Assembly: GCF_023898315.1 (NCBI RefSeq)
Contig: NC_064614.1
Location: 704,988,720 to 705,052,719, forward strand
Direction of reading: 5' to 3'
Source of the DNA: Schistocerca nitens
Taxonomy: Eukaryota > Arthropoda > Insecta > Orthoptera > Acrididae
DNA: 64,000 bases
Position numbers and translations under genes: made by a program. Under the pieces are notes generated by a model. That model made no database searches and was not told the DNA's origin. It saw only the letters and a program-made list of their open reading frames with translations. Shown here piece after piece: positions 53,861 to 64,000 of this stretch; within the stretch, counting starts at the first letter, position 1; every line of letters begins with the position of its first letter.

Positions 53861-54974
53861 ATTTTCAAAGTTTAGTTTCTAGTTCAAGTGTTGACTACTA
53901 AAAACATTATTATGTTATTCGTCAATTTTTTCATAGGCTGTTTATACAAAAGACTCAAATTTCTGCTTCTGAGTCTGGAGTATACGCCGGAAGACAATGA
54001 TTTTGAACAATATCTATTTTTCTTAAATAAATGTGCCACCACTCCTCATTATGTATTCTGCCAGTTCAGTGCAAGAATCTTTCCATTACAAATACTTCCA
54101 GCTTTATTGCAGAACTAAGAACATTATGTCAACATTATGGTTCAAAATCAGAATGAAAGTACAACACAGTCTTCATACGTCTTCCAAAGCTCATGTAATC
54201 ATTGTTTGTTTCTGGTGTTTATTCCTGGACCAATGTACTACTATAATGTGGGCCAGTAATACACAGAACGTGTTCACATGAGTACTTCCTTTTGCAAAGT
54301 TATTTTGAACACAGTTCCATTTTGAAGATGTTTTGCCCTTGACATGACTTGCCACACGAAAATTAATTAATTAATTTACACAGTAGTCATACTCTCCTAT
54401 ATTATAATCCATTATACCATTTTATGATTCACAAGCATTATTTCTCAGAAAAGTAAATGCTACATTACACGTCATTCTTCCAGAGTGACATGTAACACCA
54501 TACTGCATTCACCCTACATTGAGATGACAACTTTAATAGGCCTCTACATTTTTGCAATTCCTTCCACCTGATACAGGACACAGCAGCCTTTCCAGCAAAT
54601 GAAGTATGTTTTGCTGGATCAATTTCAACGTGAGACACACCTCAGACTTGTTAATTAGGGGGATTGGTGTAACATCTTGAGTTTTCCCTGGACCCCGGAC
54701 CAATCACTGGCATTCCATGAATGGTCAAGTAGATGAGTGGTGATAGCTCTTTTACTTCCAGTACAGGTACCTTCTCAGTATATCTGCTATATCCCTCTTG
54801 GTAGCCCTGCCAATGTAGCCATTCACAGCTGCTTCTAATTGTTTAAGAGCAGTTACAGCAATTTAAAACTGCTTACGAGTAGCAACTATCTCGTCATGTG
54901 TCTGAGAGCAGCATTGACAGGTCGATTGCAAAAGGCTGGTGCAGTGTTTTGCATAATGGTAATTAAATAAATAA
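53861..54974. other. No gene; weak minus-strand protein-like trace
   Basis: At 54740-54900 the minus strand gives IAVTALKQLEAAVNGYIGRA followed by TKRDIADIL. It looks coding-derived, but I cannot assign it. The plus-strand open run 53888-54118 looks like chance. Confidence 0.35.
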
Positions 54975-55850
54975 TTTAGGGCTAAAGGAGACCATTCACC
55001 AAATATCGGAGGTGTTTGAGTTGTCAATAGGCACACATAAAGGAGAAAGAAAATTTGCTAGCTTTCAGAATCAATCCTTTTTTGAGCTAGAGTACGAACA
55101 CACACACAGATGCACAATACCTTGATTGCAGTTCAGCAAGGGGAGGGGTAAGGTTGGGATGTTGTCAGGGTGGAGGAGAGAGGGGCAGGGGCAGGAGAGG
55201 AATTGGGAGTGGGCAACTAGCAGCTCAGAGGGAAGCAGCCAGTCTGCTGGCTAGGAGTGGGAGGGGGAAGGGTAACAGGTGTATGAGCTAGGCACGTGAT
55301 GCACTGATGGCGGAGCTGGTGTGGATTGGCACATGATGAAGATGATGTGGATGTGCGAACTGGGAGTGGGTGATAGGACAGAGGAAGGGGAAACTGTTTG
55401 GTAGAGGCTATGGGGGCAGTAGGTTAATGGAAATTGATGCCAGGAGGATTACAGGACTGAGATTTTTTGCAAGGATAACTCCCATTTGCGGAGTTGAGAA
55501 AAGCGGGCAATGGGGGGGAAGGATCCAGATAACTCAGGTTTGTGAAGTGGCCATTGAAAATGAGCATGTTATGCTCATCTGCTTTCCAGCCACAGTTTGG
55601 TGATTGCCATTCATAAAAAGCTGTATGGTGATTGCAGCAGAGTCGGTGTATAAGATGGTTGCTTTCACAGATGGCCCTACTTGTGATGGGGTAGGGTGAG
55701 CCTGTGATCAGACTGGAGTAAGGAGTCCTGGATAGGCGACTGGGCAGGTCCTGCACCTGTGTGTCCCACTAGGCTATGATTCCTGGGGCAAGGAGGTGGG
55801 AGTGGCATAGGTATTAACTAGAAAGTTGTGTAAGTTAGGTGGGCAACAGA
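54975..55850 (-). pseudogene. Penelope-like element 3' half (left arm of head-to-head pair)
   Basis: Minus strand reads VFCCPPNLHNFLVNTYATPT (55790-55850), CRTCPVAYP, ITGSPYPITSRAICESNHLI, HRLCCNHHTAFYEWQSPNCG (the GIY-YIG entry, with IYxLxC and a lost YVG) and FNGHFTNLSYLDPSPPL (55500-55560). The 3' untranslated end terminates near 54975 in TAATTTAGGGCTAAAGGAGA. RT is missing. It abuts a plus-strand copy starting at about 55855. Confidence 0.78.
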
Positions 55851-55854
55851 ATAC

Positions 55855-57325
55855 CATTTCACCTGGTCTTCCTCAAACCAATGTGCTACCATCCTGGACA
55901 TTGACCTCCACCTCTGATGGCTCCATGTACACCTCTGTCCGTATTAAACCCACCAACCACCAACAGTGCCTGCAGTTCAACAGCAGTCATCTCTTCCATG
56001 TCAAAGAATACCTCCCATACAACCTTGCCACCTATGGGCAGCATATCAGCAGTGACAAGAACTCAATTGTCCAATATCGTGAAGCTCTTACAAGGGTCTT
56101 CACAGATATGCACTATCCCCCCCACCTCCAAACAGATTTTCTGTACCTTATCCTCACACACCCTGACCCTCCCACAAACCTCAAGAATGAGCTACAAAGG
56201 AGAACATTCCTTCTCGCCCAGTCTCTCCTTAGATTTAAGCAACTGAACCATATCCTTCAGCAGGATTTTGATTACCTATCATTATGCCCTGAAATGAGGG
56301 ATATCCTACCCAAGATCCATCCCACCCCTCAAAACTGGTGTTCCACCATACACCCGATATCCACAACATCCTAGTCCATCCCTACACCACTCCCACTCCC
56401 AACCCCTTACCTTCAGGGCTAATATGCCTGTGGAAAACCAAGGTGCAAGACATACCCAATCCCCCAGTCAGCACTTCCTATTTCAGTCAGCAGACTTATT
56501 CTACTCCATCAGAGGAAGGACCACTCATGAAAGCAGCCATGTCTTATACCAACTCTACTACAGTCACTGCATTACTTTTTAGGTCAGTATGATGACCTAC
56601 TAGCTGTCCACCAGAATGAATGGCCACTACCAAACTGTGGCCAAAAACAAAATTGACCACCCGGTGTCACACCATGCAAATGAGCTCAATTTCAATGGCT
56701 TCTTTACAGCCCAGGCCATCTGGATCCTTCTCTCCACCACTACCTTTTCTGAACTACGCAAATGGGATTTATTTTTGCAACACGTCCCTTGTTCCCATAA
56801 CCCTCCTGATGTTGATTTCCTTTAATCCAGTGTCCCTGCAACGCAACAGTTTCCCCTTCCTATATTCTATTGACCCCTTCCAATTCACGCCTTGTTGACA
56901 TCTTCAGTGTGCACCATTCCCAACCCGCTGCAACACTTGTGCATCACATGCCTAGCATGCACGCCTGTCACCTATCCCACTCACTTTCCTATACAGCAAA
57001 CTGGCTGCCTCCCTCTGAGCCGCTAGTTACTCACTCCCAACCTCTTTGCCTGTCTCCCACCTCTCTCTCCCTCTATCTCCTCCACCCAACACAACCCCAA
57101 TCTTATTCATCCCCTTGCTGAACTGAATCACAGAATTGTGTGTCCAGCCAGCTTATGTAAGAGCACATGCATGCAAGCATTTTGTGTGTCTATTTTCTAC
57201 TCTAACTAGAGAAAGGATTAATTCCAAAAGCCAGCAAGTTTTCTCTCTCTCTTGAGTGTACTTGTCAACCACTCAATGCTTCTGCTATTTGGTGGGCAGT
57301 CTCCTTTACTTCTAAATTATTTTAC
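55855..57325 (+). pseudogene. Penelope-like element 3' half (right arm of head-to-head pair)
   Basis: The plus strand has a 182-codon open run containing GSMYTSVRIKPTNHQQCLQF, then EYLPYNLATYGQHISSDKN, FDYLSLCPEMRDILPKIHP and STIHPIST (55907-56374). This is the post-RT to GIY-YIG linker. Next come the C-terminal parts with YACGKPRCKT (~56420), FSQQTYST and FNGFFTAQAIWILLSTTTFS (~56690-56750). The 3' untranslated part ends near 57325 in CTCCTTTACTTCTAAATT, the reverse of the end at 54975. Stops are present. The RT core and N-terminus are absent, as in the left arm. Confidence 0.82.
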
Positions 57326-57649
57326 ATTCTACCTACTGAAATAATTCTGAAACAAGCTTGTTAATTCCTTTTTAATTTCTGGATCTGCTATGCTATAAGA
57401 ATTACAGTTTACTTTTAAGAACTGATTAACACTGAACAGAGTAATTTGTATTATAACAAGGAAGAAATTAAGGATAAAATTTACTGACTCCCAGAATTCT
57501 GAGCCTAATTTTTTAAAATTATGACCATTAACACAACAAACTGAAAACTTAGTGGAAATATATGATAAATGCAGACAATATAAACTGTTATTGCAAGGGT
57601 TAACTAAATGTAACATGCAATGGCAGTTATAATAGGTGCAGAGCAAACT
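57326..57649. other. No recognisable feature
   Basis: AT-rich sequence between the Penelope pair and the next foldback. No motif recognised. Confidence 0.4.
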
Positions 57650-58340
57650 ATTATGCTACAGCAAAAGACTTCGTAAGAGCTATACAGAGTAACCAGAACT
57701 CCTCCTGCAGACTTGCAGAGATGGTAATAAGGACCAAAGTATGAAAAAATTGATATAAAACTTGGCTCTAAAATGCATACCTTAAGAGTTATGAGCACAT
57801 GTTCATCTTCACTACTGTGCAACACATCTCTTCTACTAAACAGGTGCTCATAGCTTTTAAGGTATGCATTCTAGAAAACTAGCAAGGTAGCACAGTGGAC
57901 TCTCATGCGGGAGGACAGCTGTTCAAACCTGTATCTGGCCATTAAGATGTAGGTTTTCCATCATTTCCCTAAATTGTTTAAGGCAAATGCCAGGCTGGAT
58001 CCTGTGAAAGGGCATGACCAATTTCCTTCTCCATCCTTCCATAATCTGAGCTTGTGCTTCATCTCTAATGAACTCGTTGTCAACAGGACGTTAAACACTA
58101 AGCTCCTCTTCCTCCTCCTCCTCCTCCTCTTCCATATTAGAGCCCTTTTTTAGTAGACAATTTTTCCTTGTTTTGGTCCATACTACCACCTCCCAAAATA
58201 TGAAAAGCAAAGAGCTTGCAGTAGAAGAAATTTGTTTCACAATATCGAAGATGAATAAGTGCTCATAGTTTCAAGGTATTCATTTTAGAGCCGATGTTTA
58301 CTAGACTTTCTCTCTTATTTTGATCCATATTGTCAGCTGT
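57650..58340. repeat. Foldback repeat interrupted by a SINE
   Basis: TGCTCATAACTCTTAAGGTA and its variants occur three times: minus strand at 57764-57797, plus strand at 57845-57874 and 58260-58293. The reverse complement of 57720-57840 matches 58200-58300, including GAAGATGAA.AAGTGCTCATA. This indicates an inverted pair with a SINE inserted at about 57881-58136. Confidence 0.65.
57881..58136 (+). mobile_element. tRNA-derived SINE with both polymerase III boxes
   Basis: A box TAGCACAGTGGA (57888-57899) and B box GTTCAAACC (57921-57929) are 33 bp apart. The body has AGGCAAATGCCAGGCTGGAT, GTGAAAGGGCATGACCAATT and GTTAAACACTAAGCTCCTC, with a (CCT)n tail to about 58136. Same family as 42870-43101, but with a full head. 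Confidence 0.85.
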
Positions 58341-58563
58341 GCAATTTTGTTAATGGATTTATGTCATAATCGTACACTTATAAACACTTCCTTTGAGCGA
58401 ACTAGTCTATGAATAAAAATAAAAGGTAGAGATAATGCATTAATTTTGTAAATAGCTGTACTGCAATTAAATGGAAACGAATTTCTAAACCAGATATTCC
58501 TTCTGCCATTTATAGAATACACAACTGTTGATTTACTGTGAAATATGTTATGCACAATACTTA

Positions 58564-58653
58564 TCAACTTCCAAAAATACCTTCATTTACAGAGATACAT
58601 GTAAATGCTCAACTTCCAAAAATACCTTCATTTACAGAGATACACGTAAATGC
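58564..58653 (+). repeat. 45-bp tandem duplication
   Basis: TCAACTTCCAAAAATACCTT starts at 58564 and again at 58609. The two 45-bp units differ at one base (ATACAT versus ATACAC). Confidence 0.95.
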
Positions 58654-58784
58654 ACGAATATTACAATGGGCAGATTTCATGATGCCTATAGTGTGCTAAA
58701 TATGAACAATGTTGTGTCAGTTTGTTCCACTAAAGTGGCAAAAATCATGAAGCACACATTTCCTGTGTGTGGTGGCTAACAATG

Positions 58785-58845
58785 CCTGGGGAATGGAGAG
58801 CTGCATCAAATGGTCATTAGGACTGAAGATCACAACAGCAACATT
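58785..58845 (+). repeat. LINE 3'-end fragment
   Basis: GGAGAGCTGCATCAAA then AGGACTGAAGATCACAACAG. This is the extreme 3' end of the LINE family represented at 48370-51630; only ~60 bp remain. Confidence 0.75.
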
Positions 58846-59272
58846 TTCAGTTATTAAACAATGATTGTTTTTAACTTATTAAAGTCTTTCCTTGCTTCTA
58901 AATTCCTCATGCTACAAATGACCTTGTCAGTCATAAAGTTTACTGGTTGAGCTTCTGTAGATGGTTAATCCGTACCTAAGAATGAATGGAAGTATGTGTA
59001 AAATATTACTGTGGATCTGCTTCTATTCTGGTTTAGGACACACTGTGCTTATCAATCTTTTTAGAGGTTTGTTACAAGAACTATCACATAAGAGTGCAAG
59101 TTTAAATTTTCTTACTTCCTTTAAGCTATATACCTAGAACTTTAGTTTGGAACAATATTATCAAAAGGATAGTTGCTACTCATCTCATAGTTGAGATATT
59201 GAGTCGCAGGTAGGTACAATGAAAAGGCTGTCAGAAAGTGAGCTTTTCTCCAACAAGGCCTTTGTCGAAAAT

Positions 59273-59274
<2 letters not shown>

Positions 59275-59327
<53 letters not shown>
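59275..59327. repeat. (CA)n microsatellite
   Basis: About 26 CA units inside the 3' untranslated part of the Penelope-like element. Cysteine/valine runs across it are artefacts. Confidence 0.96.
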
Positions 59328-59331
<4 letters not shown>

Positions 59332-59689
59332 CCACAGTCTGGAAGCTGAAGCCACACTGAGAGCAGCAGCGCGTGATGGGAGAGGCAACCCGGTGGTGGG
59401 GTTGGGGAGGAGGCTCAGTTGGGGAGTGGGAGATATAGCAGGGTAGAGGTGGGGGGACAGTAAAGTGCTACTCATGGGAGTGTACTGGGATGAGATGGAG
59501 AGAGGGCAGGGCAGCTAGGTGCAGGCAGGAGGTTAGATGGAGGGTGGGAGCAAGGGGGTGGGGACGTAGCAGAAAAGGAGAGAAGTAAAAAGACTGAGGG
59601 TGCATCTGTGAAATAGAGGGCTGTGTAGTGCTGGAATGGGAACAGGTAAGGGGATAGATGGGTAAGGACAGTGACTAATGAAGGTTGAG

Positions 59690-62115
59690 GCCTGGAGGGT
59701 TATGGGAATGTAGGATATAGTTGTATTGCGGGGAGAGTTCCCACCTGAGCAGATCAGAAAAGCTGGTGTTGGTGGGAAGGATCCAGATGACAGGCTGCGA
59801 AGCAGTCACTGAAATGAAGAACCTTGTATTGGGTGGTGTGCTCAGAAATGGGTTGTCTAGCTTTTTCTTGACCACACTTTGTCGGTGGCCATTTACACAG
59901 ACACTTCTTGGTTGTCAAGCCCACGTAGAATGCAGCACAGTGGTTGCAGCATAGCTTGTAGATCACATGACAGGTTTCACAGGTAGCCCAGCCTTTGATG
60001 GAATAGGTTACTTTTGTGAGTGGACTTGAGTAGCTGGTGGTGGGAGGATGTATGGGACAGGTCTTGCATCTAGGTCTATTACAGGGACATTAGCCTTGAG
60101 GCAAGGGGCTGGGAGCAGTTGTTGTGTAGGGATGGATGAGAATGTTGTATGGGTTTGGTGGGCGGCAGAATACCACTGTGAGAAGGATAGCAGGTTGGAT
60201 ATTTCTCATTTCAGGGCACGACATAAGGTAGTCGAAACCCTGGCAGAGAATGTAATTCAGTTGCTCCAGTCCTGGGTAACACTGAGTCACGAGTGGAATG
60301 TTCCTCTCTGGCCATATGGTGGGACCCTGGTATATGGTGGGTGACTGGAAAGATAAGGCACAGTAGATCTGCTTTTGTACAAGGTTGAGAGGGTAATTTC
60401 AGTCTGTGAAGATCTTGGCGAGACCTTCTGTATATCTTAGGAGGAACTGGTCATCACTACAGATGTGATGGCCATGGGTGGCTAGGCTCGGTACGGAATG
60501 GGTGGCAGCTGTCAAAGTAGATGTATTGCTGGTGGTTATTATGTTTGATATGGACAGAGGTACTGATGTAGCCCTCTTTGAGTTGGAAGTCAACATTGAG
60601 GAAGGTGGCTTATTGAGTTGGGTAGGACCAGGTGAGGTGAATGGGGAAGAAGATGTGGTTCTGAAGGAATGTAGATAGGGTGTACTCACCCTTGATCCAG
60701 ATCACCATGGTGTCATCAGTGAATCTGAACCAGGTGAGTGGTCTGGAATTCTGGGTATTTAGGAAGAATTCCTCTAGATGGCTCATGAATATGTTAGCAT
60801 AGGATGTTGCCATGCGGGTGCCCATAGCCATACCCTGGATTTGTTTCTAGGTAATGTCTTTAAAGAAGAAGTAATTGTGGGTCAGGATATAGTTGGTCAT
60901 GGTGACTAGGAAGGAGGTTGTTGGTTTGGAATCTGTCGCATTTTGGGAAACATAGTGTTCAATAGCAGTAAGGCCATGGGCATTAGGGATATTAGTGTAA
61001 AGGGAGGTGGCATCATAGTGACAAGCAGGGCACAATGTGCTAAAGGAACAAAACTGTAGAGAGTCAGTGGAGGAAATGGTTGGTATCTTTTGTGGAGGAA
61101 ATGGTTGGTATCTTTTGTGTAGGAGGGTAGGTTGTGGGTAACAGGTTTACTGTTGGTCTACAAGAGCAGAGATTCTCTCAGTGGGGGCTCAGTGACTGGC
61201 CACACAGGGAATTCTAGGTGATTATGTGTATGGTCTTTAGGAAGCATGTAGAAGGTGGGGGTGGTAGGGTGAGGAGACCGACTGACTCTGGAGAAAGGTT
61301 ATGGAATGGATCTAAGGATCTGAGGAGAGACTAGAAATCCTGCTGGATTTCTGGAATGGGGTCACAGTGGCAGAGTTTGTAGGTGGGTATCCTTCTGCCA
61401 GGCAATCCTTGTGGTTCAAAACAGTGGTGGAGCCTTTGTCAACAGGTGGGAATATAAGGGCAGGATCAGTTTTTAGCTGGTTGGTGGCAGTTTTCCTGTG
61501 GATGTAAGGTTGGTTTGCATGTTGAGGGATTCGATGAATGATGGTGAACAAGGTTCAATGTTAAGAAATTCTGGAAAGTTAAAAGGGGTTGATTTGTGGG
61601 CATAGGGGTGGATCACAGTTGTATGGAGGAGTGAACTGAGTCAGGCAGGGTTTGACATTGGTATTCGGTTGAGTCTGATTGTTAGGTTTGGTGGTCAGAA
61701 AGTGTTACCACTGTATGAGCTGAGAAAAGGAGAGAGGGTCTTTAACAAGTCCTGCATGATTGAATTTGGGAGTGGGGCAAAAGGTGAGACCATTGAAAAG
61801 GACTGATACTTCTGCAGGACTAGGGCTTTTAGAGGAAAGGTTCATGACTCTGTTTCGGCTCTGTTTAGGTTCTGGATACTGTGTGGTGATGGGAGGGAGT
61901 TTTTGAGCACGAGGAAAATATAGTAGGTCTGCAAGACAGGGTTTGTTACCTTTTAGGAGATGTGAGGGAGGTTTGGAAGTTGTTGTAGAGGTGGTGGAAA
62001 GTGGTAGTCCAAGGGAGGAGTAGGAAGTGGGAAGGGTGGAGAGTTTTTTGAGGTGGTTTTGTGCTTGTTGCTGTAGTTCCTCAAGGGCAAGAGTTTCATT
62101 GCGTGTTAGTTTCAA
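59690..62115 (-). pseudogene. Penelope-like RT/GIY-YIG ORF, interrupted
   Basis: Order on the minus strand: ETLALEELQQQAQNHLKKLS (62040-62100); NRVMNLSSKSPSPAEVSVLF, then NGLTFCPTPKFN (61765-61855), the conserved N-terminal block; PALIFPPVDKGSTTVL, equivalent to VILPADKGNATV (61410-61460); YDATSLYTNIPNAHGLTAIE (60950-61020, palm A); GTRMATSYANIFMSHLEEFF and WFRFTDDTMVIW (60690-60825, RT motif with DD intact); the post-RT THSVPSLATHGHHICSDDQF; FDYLMSCPEMRNIQPAI (60190-60250); and IYKLCCNHCAAFYVGLTTKK (59900-59965, GIY-YIG entry with YVG). It ends with EHTTQYKVLHFSDCFAACHL. Roughly six frameshifts or stops. RT and nuclease signatures are better preserved than in the other copies. Confidence 0.87.
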
Positions 62116-62439
62116 TAATATGTTGTCGAGTCTTCGTATTTTGTCATTTCTGTGTAAACAGGAACTACTGGGATTGGTGAATAGATCTCTTTATTTTTTG
62201 ATTTGAAACTAACTAGTAACAAGAGCTACTTGAATACTTACTGCCAATACTAAAGACATTCTACTTCCAGCTGTTATTAAAATGCAAGTATCATTGTAAT
62301 AATAAAATTATATGACACAGCTGAGCAAAAATTATGTACCTTTGTGCCAGACTTGTACACTACAATTTAGTAACATTCAAGATAATAAGAATTACAGAAC
62401 TAACAAGAAGTATACAGTGTTGTGATAAGTCATGTGACA

Positions 62440-63500
62440 GTAACATGCATGTATACAGATGGCAGTAGTATCACATACACAAGGTATAAAGGATCAGGGC
62501 ATTGGTGGAGCTGTCATTTGTACTCAGGTGATTCATGTCAAAAGGTTTCTGATGTGATTATGGCCGTATGATGGGAATCAACAGACTAAGCCACATGGGG
62601 CATTCCATTTCAGAAATCATTAGGTAATTCAACATTCTGAGATGCACAGCATCAAAAGTGTGCCAGGAATACCAAATATCACTCATTACCTCTCACCACT
62701 GGCAACACAGTGGCCAAAAGCCTTCACCTAATGACTGAGAGCAATGGTGTGTGCATAGAGTTGTAAGTGCTAGCAGACAACCAACTCTGTGTAATATAAG
62801 TATAGAAATCAATGTGGGACATATGACGAATGTATCCATTAGAATAGAGCAGAGAAATTTGTTGTTGATGGGCTATGGCAGCAGATGACGAATGCTAATT
62901 GTACGACATAGCTGCAATGCCTCTCCTGAGCTCTTGACCATATCAGTTTGACCCTAGATGACTGGAATACTGTGGCGTGGTCAGATGAGTCCTGATTTCA
63001 GTTGGTAAAGGCTGATGGTAGGGTTCGAGTGTGCTGCAGACCCTATGAAGTCATGGACTCAGGTTTTCAATAAGGCACTGCACAAGCTGATGGTGGCTCC
63101 ATAATGGTGTGGGCTGTGTTTACTTGGAATGGACTGGGTCTTCTAGTCCAACTGAACTGATGATTGACTGGAAACAATTGTGTTTGTCTACCTGGAGACC
63201 ATTTGTAGCTTTTAATGGACTTCATGTTCCCGAGCAATGATGGAATTTTTATGATGACAATGTGCCATTTCACCAGTTTGAAGAACATTCTGGACAATTT
63301 GAGCAAACAATTTGTCCACCCTGATCACCTGACATGAATCCCAACAAACATTTATGAGATATAACCTAGAGGTCAGTTCATGCACAAAATCGTACACTGG
63401 CAACACTTCCGCAGTTACGGGCAGCTATAGGGGCAATATTTCTGCTGGTGACTTCCAATGACTTGTTGAGCCCATGCCACATCAAGTTGCTGCACTATGA
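62440..63500 (+). pseudogene. Tc1-type transposase remnant
   Basis: Plus strand, dead. Recognisable in order: W(D)DTVWSDES-like text near 62960-62990; RLMVGFECAADPMKSW, equivalent to the GRxRVWRRPxE segment; GGSIMVWGVFTWNGLGPL read across frames at 63090-63140; and a DDNAPFHQFEE-like piece near 63255-63290, matching QDNAPxH. Then SPDMNPNKHLWDI-like text near 63325-63360, the DLNPIE block with Glu replaced; and TLATLPQLRAAIGAI near 63400-63440. Stops and frameshifts throughout; no terminal repeats found. The middle part of the preceding DNA (62150-62440) shows nothing. Confidence 0.75.
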
Positions 63501-63534
63501 TGTCTCCTCTTTGTCCTATTGGGTATGGGTCCAT

Positions 63535-63620
63535 ACAATTGAGCAGTAGTCTAGAATTTGTCACACAAGTGATTTGTAAACAATTTCTTTTGCAGAGCGA
63601 CTGCGCTTCCTGACTAATGT
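63535..63620 (-). pseudogene. Short LINE RT fragment
   Basis: The plus strand (AGTAGTCTAGAATTTGTCAC, TGATTTGTAAACAATTTCTT) parallels 11680-11745 and therefore the STKEVAYKTLV block of the CR1/L2/Jockey-like LINE family. Only ~85 bp. Confidence 0.55.
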
Positions 63621-63635
63621 GCCATTCCATTTTGT

Positions 63636-64000
63636 TATTGTTGTGGTATTCAGTCCAGAGACTGGTTTGATGCAACTCTCCATGCTACTCTATCCTGAGC
63701 AAGCTTCTTCATCTCCAAGTACCTACTGCAACTGACATCCTCCTGAATCTACTTAATGTATTCATCTCTTGGTCTCCCTCTACGATTTTTACCCTCCATG
63801 CTGCCTTCCTATACAAAATTGGTGATCCCTTGATGCCTCAGAACATGTCCTACCAACCGGTCCCTTCTTCTAGTCCAGTTGTGACTCAAATTCCACTTCT
63901 CCTCAATTCTATTCAGTACCTCCTTATTAGTTACGTCATCAACCCATCTAATCTTCAGCATTCTTCTGTAGCACCACATTTTGAAACCTTCTATTCTCTT
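63636..64000 (-). mobile_element. LINE 3' end, same family as 48370-51630; runs off the window
   Basis: Minus-strand copy reading RC of TTGTTGTGGTATTCAGTCCA at its 3' end and LYGSETW-downstream text towards the window edge. It aligns with 51250-51630 with about 15 differences over ~365 bp by eye (roughly 96% identical). The rest of the element continues beyond 64000. Confidence 0.88.

Larger units (their letters stand above)
59160..62150 (-). mobile_element. Near-complete Penelope-like element, decayed
   Basis: Minus-strand Penelope-like element of ~3 kb. The 3' untranslated end (59160-59340) has TATCAAAAGGATAGTTGCTA at its terminus and an internal (CA)n run. It is the longest of the Penelope-like copies here that share this 3' end. 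N-terminal, RT and GIY-YIG parts are all recognisable. Confidence 0.85.

Noticed and set aside
60478-60678. 66-codon plus-strand Val/Glu-rich frame
   Set aside because: Antisense of the Penelope post-RT region.
1-64000. LTR retrotransposon, endogenous retrovirus or other viral insertion
   Set aside because: No paired long direct repeats, primer-binding site, gag zinc knuckle with protease, integrase or envelope motif was seen.

Overview
This is a stretch of a large, repeat-saturated eukaryotic genome. I think it comes from a polyneopteran insect, most likely a grasshopper or locust (Orthoptera). The basis is the repeat library: a tRNA-derived SINE ending in the AGTGCTCAGAGCCATTTGAA-type tail, a LINE whose 3' end carries repeated GTAGAT units, a LINE ending in CTGGACTGAAGATCACAACAAC, and GIY-YIG-bearing Penelope-like elements. 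I recognise these from orthopteran assemblies by memory, not by search. There are no operons, no CRISPR array and no sign of a prokaryote or virus.

Host genes are almost absent. The only credible host locus is a divergent gene pair around 9.1-10.4 kb. A 60-codon first coding exon of an unidentified Gln/Thr-rich protein lies on the minus strand (9165-9344). A 48-codon first coding exon resembling the N-terminus of the recombinase paralog RAD51D lies on the plus strand (10273-10416). Each ends in a phase-0 splice donor. Between them is a CpG-containing segment with two oppositely oriented ATGGCG (YY1-like) motifs. No further exon of either gene is recognisable, so the rest of the window is plausibly their first introns plus intergenic DNA.

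Region by region. 2.2-4.8 kb is a decayed Merlin DNA transposon with ~180-bp inverted repeats. 6.2-7.3 kb is a Tc1 remnant. 11.3-17.5 kb holds minus-strand LINE, Tigger/pogo and Tc1 relics. 18.4-20.2 kb is a Penelope-like element. 20.7-24.2 kb is an RTE-type LINE split by a younger LINE with a 10-bp target duplication. 24.2-26.1 kb is a piggyBac relic split by a short hAT element. 30.4-33.4 kb is a 2.9-kb element with ~440-bp inverted repeats and a minus-strand gene whose motifs suggest a zinc-finger plus FEN/XPG-like nuclease; this is the most interesting object here. 35.4-36.9 kb is a complete Tc1-family transposon with an uninterrupted DD34E transposase. 36.9-43.5 kb holds LINE relics, a foldback repeat, a Penelope tail, a hAT MITE and a SINE-split LINE. 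43.6-44.1 kb is a mariner deletion derivative. 44.5-51.6 kb contains two near-full-length decayed LINEs in tandem. 51.7-52.2 kb is a tRNA-like inverted module. 52.7-53.9 kb is a LINE relic with an SGNH-esterase-like segment. 55-57.3 kb is a head-to-head pair of Penelope elements. 57.6-58.3 kb is a foldback split by a SINE. 59.2-62.2 kb is a near-complete Penelope element. 62.4-63.5 kb is a Tc1 relic, and the window ends inside another copy of the 48.4-51.6 kb LINE.

So the window is mainly a layered record of transposition: old, stop-ridden DNA transposons and LINEs cut by younger SINEs, LINEs and hAT elements, with one Tc1 element that still looks competent. Boundaries of degenerate elements are approximate (tens of bases); identities are judged by eye.
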